A stretch of 64,000 nucleotides of DNA from Chloroherpetonaceae bacterium (GTDB lineage: Bacteria > Bacteroidota > Chlorobiia > Chlorobiales > Thermochlorobacteraceae). The position numbers were made by a program, and so were the translations under genes. Where the stretch lies: positions 448,178 to 512,177 of the forward strand of contig JANRJQ010000007.1 in the NCBI GenBank assembly GCA_033763895.1. The letters run 5' to 3'. Shown here in pieces: positions 16,667 to 24,155 of the stretch (positions are counted from its first letter, which is position 1; each line of letters begins with the position of its first letter). The notes beneath the pieces are model-generated. The model did no database searches. It saw nothing but the letters and a program-made list of their open reading frames with translations, and was not told the DNA's origin.

Positions 16667-18736
16667 ATGAAAAAAATACTTCTATTCATTTTTCTTGCGC
16701 TACCCATTGTGGCTTCGGCACAAAAATGGAAAAACACAACTTTTGATAACCGCTTTAACCGCTCAATGTTTCGCGAATTGGAAGAATTCCCAACGCCCAA
16801 TGAATTCCGAAACGCCAATGGTGCTCCCGGTAAATCCTATTGGCAACAAAAGGTAAATTACAAAATTGATGCTTCACTCGATACCGCAACTCACACGGTG
16901 ACAGGTTCGGAGAAAATTACCTATTTCAATAATTCTCCCGATGAATTAACCTACTTGTGGTTACAGGTTGATCAAAACCTGAATTCGCTCGAGCACAGCA
17001 GAACTTACAAAGTGCAACGCTCTCCTGATCCGGCAAACCCATTACCTAAAAACCCAAATGCTTTGCGATTTCTTTTCAATGAGCCTTTTGATGGTGGGCA
17101 TAAAATCAGCCGTGTACAGCTTATCAACAAAGGCAAGAAGGTTAATGCAAAAACGTATGTCGCCGGAACGGTGATGAAAGTAAGCCTTCTCGAACCATTG
17201 AAATCGGGTGGAAGCGTTGAACTTGAAATCGATTGGTCATATAAAGTACCAGACCAAGGGCGCGGAGCAAAAGAAAAAGTAAAAGATGGTTGGCTTTATG
17301 AAATTGCTCAGTGGTTTCCACGCCTTTGTGTTTATGATGATGTCAGCGGTTGGCAAACGAATCAATATATGGGGCAAGGTGAATTTCACTTGGAATTTGG
17401 AGATTATGACGTCAAATTAACTGTTCCATATAATCATATTGTTGCTGCTACGGGCGTTCTTCAAAACCCCAAAGATGTGCTAACCAAAGAGCAGCAAACA
17501 CGGCTGAAAGATGCCTTAAGTTCAGAAGGGCCTCAGTATATCATTCGACCAAACGAGGTAATGACACCCGGCTCTCGGCCAAAATCTAGTGGGACATTAA
17601 CTTGGCACTACAAAGCGGAAAATGTTCGCGATTTCGCTTGGGTTTCATCGAAAACTTATGTGTGGGATGCCGCCGGCTATAAATACGATTGGAAAAATCC
17701 TAAAGAAAAAGTGATCGAATGCCACTCCCTATATCCACGCGACGCAAGCCCACTATGGGATTCGGTTTCAACCAAAGCCATTATTCAAACAATGAAAACC
17801 TATGGCAGAATGGCTTTTGAATATCCATACCCCGTCGCGATTAATGTTCACGGGCCTGTATTTGGAATGGAATATCCGATGATTTGCTTCTGCGGTGCTC
17901 GTCCACGTCCCGACGGCACCTATCCAACTGCTTTAGCTCACGCTCTCATTTCAGTCACGATTCATGAGGTGGGGCATAATTGGTTTCCAATGATCGTTTC
18001 TTCTGATGAACGCCGTTGGACTTGGCTCGATGAAGGTGTGAATACATTCCTCCAATACTATGCCGAACTAGATTGGGATCCCGCCTATCCTGTCCGCCGT
18101 GGACCTGCAAAAATGATTGTTCCTTATATGAAAGATTCGGATCAAGTGCCATTGATGACAAACTCCGATCAAATTCACAAAGATTTTGGTAATAACGGGT
18201 ATTCAAAACCTGCCGCAGGACTTGTCATGCTCCGCGAGCATATCCTAAAACCGGATGTCTTTGACGAAGCATTTCGTGAATATTGCAGACTTTGGAAGTT
18301 TAAACATCCTGAACCAGCCGACTTCTTCCGCTCTCTTGAAAAAGGTAGTGGCGAAAATTTAGCGTGGTTTTGGAGAGGTTGGTTTTATTCGACTTATAAC
18401 AATGACCAAGCAATTGCCGATGTCAACCTGACACCCAGTGATTCTCTTGGGATTAAAATGAATCGAGGCAAATACTTCTATCGCATCAAAGTTGTCAATA
18501 ATGGCGGATTAGTGCTACCTCTAGAAATGAAAATCACATATGGCGATGGAAGCAACGAATTGATGCGCTTCCCTGCTGAAGTCTGGATGCAAAATGAATT
18601 GGACTTTGTGAAGGGTTTATTCACTGATAAAGAAATTACCAGTGTTGCGCTTGACCCTGAGGAAAATTTCGCTGATGTTAATCGTGAAAACAATACTTGG
18701 AAAAAGCCGGAACAAAAGCCTCAACAAAATCCTTAA
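16667..18736 (+). CDS. secreted M1-family metallopeptidase
   Basis: From the ATG at 16667 this is a 689-residue exported protein with a clear signal peptide (MKKILLFIFLALPIVASAQ). The zinc site is HEVGH at residues 433-437 with the third ligand Glu456, exactly 18 residues later (HExxH-x18-E). The exopeptidase motif appears as GMEYP, in place of the canonical GAMEN. An N-terminal beta-domain precedes the thermolysin-like domain. M1 enzymes remove N-terminal residues from peptides; this one probably acts in the periplasm or outside the cell. The frame is open further upstream, but the signal peptide fixes the start. It follows the MarR gene after 4 bp and ends at a strong terminator. Confidence 0.93.
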   Translation: MKKILLFIFLALPIVASAQKWKNTTFDNRFNRSMFRELEEFPTPNEFRNANGAPGKSYWQQKVNYKIDASLDTATHTVTGSEKITYFNNSPDELTYLWLQVDQNLNSLEHSRTYKVQRSPDPANPLPKNPNALRFLFNEPFDGGHKISRVQLINKGKKVNAKTYVAGTVMKVSLLEPLKSGGSVELEIDWSYKVPDQGRGAKEKVKDGWLYEIAQWFPRLCVYDDVSGWQTNQYMGQGEFHLEFGDYDVKLTVPYNHIVAATGVLQNPKDVLTKEQQTRLKDALSSEGPQYIIRPNEVMTPGSRPKSSGTLTWHYKAENVRDFAWVSSKTYVWDAAGYKYDWKNPKEKVIECHSLYPRDASPLWDSVSTKAIIQTMKTYGRMAFEYPYPVAINVHGPVFGMEYPMICFCGARPRPDGTYPTALAHALISVTIHEVGHNWFPMIVSSDERRWTWLDEGVNTFLQYYAELDWDPAYPVRRGPAKMIVPYMKDSDQVPLMTNSDQIHKDFGNNGYSKPAAGLVMLREHILKPDVFDEAFREYCRLWKFKHPEPADFFRSLEKGSGENLAWFWRGWFYSTYNNDQAIADVNLTPSDSLGIKMNRGKYFYRIKVVNNGGLVLPLEMKITYGDGSNELMRFPAEVWMQNELDFVKGLFTDKEITSVALDPEENFADVNRENNTWKKPEQKPQQNP

Positions 18737-18758
18737 TTTCGTTGTCAGGAATAAAAAG

Positions 18759-18784
18759 GAGGGCAGAAATGCCCTCTTTTTTTT
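18759..18784 (+). terminator. rho-independent terminator after the M1 peptidase gene
   Basis: Stem GAGGGCA/TGCCCTC closes on a GAAA tetraloop and runs into eight T residues, 22 bp past the stop. Confidence 0.9.
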
Positions 18785-18826
18785 GGTCATCTTTCCCTTT
18801 TTGTTTGTCTGAGGTTTTAATTCTAA

Positions 18827-19573
18827 CTAAAGTTTTTTGCTCAATATCCTCTGACGAACCACTTCATAGAGCATGATTCCGGCAGAGACGCTTGCATTAA
18901 GCGATTGAATTTTTCCCCGAATCGGGATTTTCACAAGCTCATCGCAAGTTTCACGTACAAGATGCCTCATGCCTTTGCCTTCAGACCCAATTACCAACGC
19001 AATGTTCATTGAATAATCAAAATCGGTGTATGATTTCGTTGCTTGTAAATCGGTACCAACAACCCAGATTTGATGCTTTTTTAATTTGATCATTGTTTGT
19101 GAAAGATTTCCCACCCTACAGATTCTGACATAAGCCGTAGCGCCGGCAGAAGTTTTATGTACGGTTGAATTTATGGGCGCTCCGAAATCTTTTGGAATTA
19201 ACACGGCGTCGACTCCCGCTGCCTCAGCTGAACGAAGAATCGCACCGAGATTTTGTGGGTCTTCAATGCTATCTAAAATCAAGAAAAATCGGGGTTGCAC
19301 GGGGTTTTCAGCAAGAATATCATCAAGGTCATATATCTTTGTTTCGTCTGTAAGAGCGACAACCCCTTGGTGCTTATCCGTTTTAGCAAAATCACCTAAT
19401 TTTTGATTGCTTGCTTTACCGATTGACACTTGATTTTGCTTGGCAATTATCAGCATTTCATTCAAACGCTTGTCATTGGCCATATTAATCGGAAAGTAAA
19501 TTTTTGAAATTGTATCGGGTTTCGTTCGGAGGAGTTCATAGACGGCATTACGGCCGTAGATAACTTGTGGCAT
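18827..19573 (-). CDS. rlmB: 23S rRNA 2'-O-methyltransferase of the TrmH/RlmB family
   Basis: The 248-residue protein is a SPOUT-class (trefoil-knot) RNA methyltransferase. It has an N-terminal substrate-binding domain starting VIYGRNAVYELL. All three SPOUT motifs follow: LDSIEDPQNLGAILRSAEAAG, LVIGSEGKGM and IPIRGKIQSLNASVSAGIMLYE. RlmB methylates G2251 in the peptidyl-transferase P loop of 23S rRNA; the YGRNAV start and length support RlmB over other TrmH relatives. It is divergent from the GWxTD gene with only 39 bp between start codons. Confidence 0.92.
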   Translation of the reverse strand: MPQVIYGRNAVYELLRTKPDTISKIYFPINMANDKRLNEMLIIAKQNQVSIGKASNQKLGDFAKTDKHQGVVALTDETKIYDLDDILAENPVQPRFFLILDSIEDPQNLGAILRSAEAAGVDAVLIPKDFGAPINSTVHKTSAGATAYVRICRVGNLSQTMIKLKKHQIWVVGTDLQATKSYTDFDYSMNIALVIGSEGKGMRHLVRETCDELVKIPIRGKIQSLNASVSAGIMLYEVVRQRILSKKL

Positions 19574-19612
19574 TTGTAAATTAGTGAATTAATCGAGTTA
19601 ACTTGTTTTTGA

Positions 19613-21028
19613 ATGATCAATTTAATTGTAAAAGTTGGTAGAGCAGTCTGCCGAAAGTACGGAATCTTCATTTTTTTATTCACAAATCCTTTCCTTCTTT
19701 ATTCTCAGCAAACCGTGCAAACGCTGAACGGTGTCGATTTCGGAGTCTTTGAATCTGACTCCACATTCTATAAAGTTGAGGTGTATTTCAACTTTCCCAA
19801 ATGGAAAATTCCTTATAAAGCCGTTAAACCTAATCTCTTCACAACCTCACTCAAATTATCATTAAAAGCAGAAGCGTCAACTGGGAAAGTATTTGAAACG
19901 CAATCTCAACTTGACTCCAATGATGATTCTAGCCGAATTCTTACTTCCACACTTTTAGGCTCAATGCGACTAAAGGTCATTGATGGCGAGTATAAATTTA
20001 CCTTAACAGCAGAAAATCAAGACGGACGGTATAAAGCAAAAACCGAAAGAGTAATTAAAGTAGGAAACCCACGTTCAAAACTTAGATTGAGCTCATTGAT
20101 TTCGGCATTTTCAATTGAATCATCCAAAAACATCAACTCGCCTTTCTATAAAAATAATCTTGAAGTTATTCCCAATCCTGAATCCGCCTATGGGAATGGG
20201 TTAGATACCGCTTTCTTTTATGCCGAACTATATGGCATTAAATCTGCGAATATTGTTGGAGAAAAAATATACCAATCAATTTTTCTCACAAGAGCCGGAA
20301 AAAAACTTGAAGAAACAGAAGTAAAGAAAGTTCGAAGCAGACTGTATGATGCTGTGGTATTTAAGGAATCAATGTTTGTCGGCGATTTACTCAGTGGTAG
20401 TTACGACTTTGTCGTAACTTTAGAAGATAGTAGTAAGCAAAAAATCGCTGAATCCAAGAAGCGAATCTTTGTCACCAATCCCGTTACAACCATAAAACGA
20501 AAGCGAATCAGTGACTCATTTCTTGAGCCCGAATTTGCCCGTTTAAGTGAAGAAGAACTTGATGAAATGCGCTCTCAAGTAAAGGCTATCATTACTGAAG
20601 ATGAAGCGAAAGCCTACGAAACACTTACCACTTTAGACTCCAAAAAATTCTTTTTTCAACGTTTTTGGGAAGCTCGAGGTGGGGTAACAAAAGTACGCGA
20701 ATTCGTTACTTTGATTGGTGAAACAAAATGGTGGGGCAGTTCATTTAGAAAAGGGTATGAAACAGACCGTGGGAAAATACTTCTCAAATATGGAAGGCCA
20801 ACCAATGTTGAAGTTTTCTCCCAAGAATCGAATACCCGCGCACATGAAATTTGGACTTATGAAAATTTCCCGGGAAGAGGACGCGTCTCATTCGTTTTTG
20901 GAGATGTACGAGGTACAGGCGAATTTGAACTTCTTCATTCCGATGTTCCAACGGAAGCATTTAATCAAAACTGGAGATTGCGCTTGCAAAGTACCCAATC
21001 CGGCGCAGGAAGCAATTTTATGAGGTAG
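19613..21028 (+). CDS. GWxTD domain-containing secreted protein
   Basis: A 471-residue protein with a signal peptide (hydrophobic core IFIFLFTNPFLLYS). Beta-rich repeats form the middle. The C-terminal GWxTD-type domain contains FFQRFWEARGG and the signature variant GYETDRGKILLKYGRP, where the second residue is Tyr instead of Trp. GWxTD proteins are common secreted or envelope proteins in Bacteroidota, Ignavibacteriota and Acidobacteriota, and have no assigned biochemical role. It opens a rightward cluster with three glycosyltransferase-like genes and an outer-membrane protein; the next gene starts 6 bp downstream. Confidence 0.85.
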   Translation: MINLIVKVGRAVCRKYGIFIFLFTNPFLLYSQQTVQTLNGVDFGVFESDSTFYKVEVYFNFPKWKIPYKAVKPNLFTTSLKLSLKAEASTGKVFETQSQLDSNDDSSRILTSTLLGSMRLKVIDGEYKFTLTAENQDGRYKAKTERVIKVGNPRSKLRLSSLISAFSIESSKNINSPFYKNNLEVIPNPESAYGNGLDTAFFYAELYGIKSANIVGEKIYQSIFLTRAGKKLEETEVKKVRSRLYDAVVFKESMFVGDLLSGSYDFVVTLEDSSKQKIAESKKRIFVTNPVTTIKRKRISDSFLEPEFARLSEEELDEMRSQVKAIITEDEAKAYETLTTLDSKKFFFQRFWEARGGVTKVREFVTLIGETKWWGSSFRKGYETDRGKILLKYGRPTNVEVFSQESNTRAHEIWTYENFPGRGRVSFVFGDVRGTGEFELLHSDVPTEAFNQNWRLRLQSTQSGAGSNFMR

Positions 21029-21034
21029 TTAACC

Positions 21035-22234
21035 GTGAAACTAAACCACTTTATAAGTGATGTCAAGGAAGCAGTTTTTCGCCTAAAACTTGCCTTAATC
21101 GCTAGTTTTAATCGCAAAGCAGGGCGTACTTCCAATTCCCTCCTTATCGCCTTGTTATTAAAATTTTTGGAATTAAAATTTAATAAAGCATCAATTTCAA
21201 TTCCGCTTGAATTATCACAGATTAAGAAAATCCTGATTTTCCGCGGAGATCAAATTGGTGATATGATAGTCTTCACCTCAGCTCTAAGCGCGTTGAAATC
21301 AATTTTGCCCAAATCATCCATCCATATCTGGGCTTCGGCTTCAAACGAAATCATTCTCCGCTACAACCCCAATGTTGAAAAGATTTTCTCTGTTTCTCTT
21401 ACCGAGGAATCAATAAATAAAAACATCGCTCAATGCCAAATGGAATCATACGATTTATTGATTGATGTTTCGTTTTGGGAACATTATCTCACGGCTTCAA
21501 TTGCCCAAAAAATCAATCCAAAGGCTATTACTGTAGTGCTTGATAATAAAGAAGGAAAGCGGGAGTTGTATCTCAAGAAAATGTATCATGCTGTTCTTCT
21601 CCCCAAAGGTTTGAATTGGGCGGAAGAGTATCACTTAGCTATGCTTGAATTGTTTGGAGTAAATGAACCTAAGTCGGTAAAGACATCAATTTTTATCTCA
21701 GATATTGAAGCCAATGCTGTTTCAAAATTTCTTAACACTCATAAAATCAATGATTCATTTATCATCTTAAACCTAAGTGCAAGAGAATCATGCAAAAAAT
21801 GGGGAGCAAAAAATTCTATAGAATTTTTGATCCGATATTGCCAAGACTTGCTTCCTCATAGCCAACTTCCAATCATCATAACAGCCGCTCCAAACGATTC
21901 ATCGGATGTTCTTGAATTGCAAAGAACCATCTCAAATCCAAACATCTATTACTATCCTTTCACATCAAATTTTTTAGAAATCGTTGAACTCATCAATCGA
22001 TCAATAGGTTGCCTTTCACCCGATACGGCTTTCGTTCATGCCTGTGCAGCAATGAACACGCCCATTTTGGTTTTGTGTACCACAAAATCAACAACCGCTC
22101 AATGGCTTCCTTTAACTGAGAAAAAGATTGTATTGTGGGCACCTCACAATCATGATACCTCAGCAATCCCTGTAGAAACTGTTTATCTCGCTTTTCAGCA
22201 GCTGTTGAATCAATTTATTATCAAGAAAGTTTAA
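21035..22234 (+). CDS. glycosyltransferase family 9 (heptosyltransferase-like)
   Basis: This 399-residue protein starts at GTG 21035; no nearby ATG exists in frame. It shows the GT9 pattern: ILIFRGDQIGDMIVFTSALSALK (positions about 68-90) as the N-terminal Rossmann start with the catalytic-region Asp, and the C-terminal donor-binding part ending CLSPDTAFVHACAAMNTPILVLC. GT9 enzymes add heptose or related sugars from ADP-heptose to lipid A-core in the cytoplasm. It lies 6 bp after the GWxTD gene and 1 bp before the next glycosyltransferase, so all are translated from one message. The precise sugar is unknown. Confidence 0.88.
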   Translation: MKLNHFISDVKEAVFRLKLALIASFNRKAGRTSNSLLIALLLKFLELKFNKASISIPLELSQIKKILIFRGDQIGDMIVFTSALSALKSILPKSSIHIWASASNEIILRYNPNVEKIFSVSLTEESINKNIAQCQMESYDLLIDVSFWEHYLTASIAQKINPKAITVVLDNKEGKRELYLKKMYHAVLLPKGLNWAEEYHLAMLELFGVNEPKSVKTSIFISDIEANAVSKFLNTHKINDSFIILNLSARESCKKWGAKNSIEFLIRYCQDLLPHSQLPIIITAAPNDSSDVLELQRTISNPNIYYYPFTSNFLEIVELINRSIGCLSPDTAFVHACAAMNTPILVLCTTKSTTAQWLPLTEKKIVLWAPHNHDTSAIPVETVYLAFQQLLNQFIIKKV

Positions 22235-22235
22235 A

Positions 22236-23300
22236 ATGAAGATTGCAATAATCGGCAATGAGTATGAACAACAATTTCCTCTTATAGGCTATGGTGGAAT
22301 TGAATCTTGTGTGGAAAATCTTGCGTTGGGTTTGTCAAAAACCGCCCAACAATTTTGTTGTATTGTCCCTAAACGAGTTGAAAATGAACCAAAAAAAAAC
22401 CTTTATCCTTTTGAAATTATCGAGGCGGATTTCATTCCTTCAAAAAAATCGCGTCGAACCGTGTGGGATTTTATGGCAAAAGTTAAACCGATCCTTGAAT
22501 CTTATCGACCAGATATCATTTGGTCTCAAAATGCGTGGTCTGTTGATGTCCCAATTTCATTAGGGATTCCTGTATTAACCACAATGCACGATAGTCATGA
22601 GCGAGAAGCCTCTTGGCTTAATAACTCTCCCTTAGTTTATTATCGCTACATTTCAAAATTCCAATTCAAGAATTGGGTAACTGAGGCGTGGCAACTTCCA
22701 AAAAGCACGCAAATTTACACCGGTCTTGATGAAAGCGAGTATGACTTTTCAGAAGTCACCGGTACATATTTCTTGTGGGTTGCCGGCCTTGGTTGGGGAT
22801 GGGAAAATAAAGGTCTTCATCTTTTTGCGAAGCTGGCGAAGAGAAATCCTCATTTACACTTTATTGCCTATGGTAGCCGCCGATTTTCGGTCGAATTCAA
22901 ACTTTTCTGTGCTACTTGGAATTTGAAGAACTTTGAGTTTAGAGGGATTTTAAGAAGGGGTGAAATGCACCGTGAAGTTTTCAAAAATGCTCGTGCATTT
23001 ATCTTCCCAACGCAAATCCCGGAAACCTTAGGGAGAACCGTTCTTGAGAGTTTCTCTAAAGGCACACCTGTATTAGGCTCTGCCAATGGTGCTTTACCTG
23101 AACTAATCCAAGATTGTGGAGTTTCAACCAATTCGTTTGATGATTTAGAACAATCTCTTTACATGACCTTCAACCGAAAAAAATGTTTTGAGAATAGTTT
23201 GCGCTTTTCAGTTACTGAAGAGGTTCGTCGTATGGTAATGACAAGTCAATTGATTCTTTCAGGAAATCGCATTTCCAGTTTAAATGATGACAATGAATAA
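22236..23300 (+). CDS. glycosyltransferase family 4-type protein
   Basis: The 354-residue protein has the GT-B fold signs of family 4. The N-terminal glycine-rich start is IGYGGIESCVENLALGLSK. The middle contains PDIIWSQNAWSVDVP. A C-terminal nucleotide-sugar-binding region has RAFIFPTQIPETLGRTVLESFSKGTPVLGS, with the conserved glutamates of the E-x7-E motif. It likely adds a sugar to a growing surface glycan or lipid on the cytoplasmic side. It starts 1 bp after the GT9 gene and overlaps the next gene by 17 bp. Confidence 0.88.
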   Translation: MKIAIIGNEYEQQFPLIGYGGIESCVENLALGLSKTAQQFCCIVPKRVENEPKKNLYPFEIIEADFIPSKKSRRTVWDFMAKVKPILESYRPDIIWSQNAWSVDVPISLGIPVLTTMHDSHEREASWLNNSPLVYYRYISKFQFKNWVTEAWQLPKSTQIYTGLDESEYDFSEVTGTYFLWVAGLGWGWENKGLHLFAKLAKRNPHLHFIAYGSRRFSVEFKLFCATWNLKNFEFRGILRRGEMHREVFKNARAFIFPTQIPETLGRTVLESFSKGTPVLGSANGALPELIQDCGVSTNSFDDLEQSLYMTFNRKKCFENSLRFSVTEEVRRMVMTSQLILSGNRISSLNDDNE

Positions 23301-24120
23301 CAAGCCTAAGTTTTTTGTCGTATTTAGGGCATGCGATGCCATAACATCATTCAACGGGTCTCCGCGTCCTTTTGGACTTAGCAAAACAGAGCTGGTTAAA
23401 ATTTGTTTTCTTTCGCTTTATGAATCACTACTCCCTTATGAACATGAAATTGTTGTTTTAGGTGATAAACTTTCCAAAGATCTTGAAGATTTTTTTCTTA
23501 AATCGAAAGTCACGCTGATTCAAGGAAATTGGGGAAATGAAGCCTCTCTCCAAAAGGCATTTGATTTGGGATACAGCCAACCTAGTGCAGATTGGGTTTA
23601 TTTTTGTGAGGATGATTACCTTCACTCAAAAGACGCTTTCCACCACATCACTGATCTGATAAGCAATAAAAAGGAAATCCTTTACCACAAACCGCGAGGC
23701 TTTTTTCAACGCCCATTTTCAACCGATTTTTCAACCCTACCCTTGGTCATCCATCCAACAGATTACCCCGATCGATACTTGTATTTTAGAAGAAAAAAAT
23801 CCTTTGTTTTTTTAGGGAATACTTGTCATTGGCGGCAAATCAGCAACACTACATTTACATTTCTTCTCGAAAAAGAAACACTAAAACGATACTTTGACAC
23901 ATTCAATAGGTCAATTAAAGGAGCAAACGATGGTTATTTGAGCAGTAAGCTCTATGGCCAATCATTTTTTTATGGGAAATCACTTTGCTTATCACCGATT
24001 CCCGGAATTGCTTCACACATGCACATCGATACAATTTCTCCTTTAGTAAAGTGGAAAAAAAGGATCGATGAAATTGAAAAAGTGCAATTATTAGGTAACC
24101 TTTCTATAGAAAAGTCGTAA
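23284..24120 (+). CDS. putative GT-A-like glycosyltransferase of unknown family
   Basis: A 278-residue cytoplasmic protein. It has features of a GT-A fold: an N-terminal strand (KFFVVFRACDA), a helix, then ADWVYFCEDDYLH near residue 115-125, whose EDD can serve as the metal-binding DxD-type motif. The C-terminal part has NDGYLSSKLYG and two histidines (IASHMHID). I do not recognise a named family with certainty. Its position directly after two glycosyltransferases, overlapping the previous gene by 17 bp, supports a role in the same glycan pathway. Starts at 23284, 23287 and 23293 are all possible; the later ones reduce the overlap. Confidence 0.65.
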   Translation: MMTMNNKPKFFVVFRACDAITSFNGSPRPFGLSKTELVKICFLSLYESLLPYEHEIVVLGDKLSKDLEDFFLKSKVTLIQGNWGNEASLQKAFDLGYSQPSADWVYFCEDDYLHSKDAFHHITDLISNKKEILYHKPRGFFQRPFSTDFSTLPLVIHPTDYPDRYLYFRRKKSFVFLGNTCHWRQISNTTFTFLLEKETLKRYFDTFNRSIKGANDGYLSSKLYGQSFFYGKSLCLSPIPGIASHMHIDTISPLVKWKKRIDEIEKVQLLGNLSIEKS

Positions 24121-24155
24121 AAAATGCAGTTTATTTCGTTGCACTTAATCACTTC

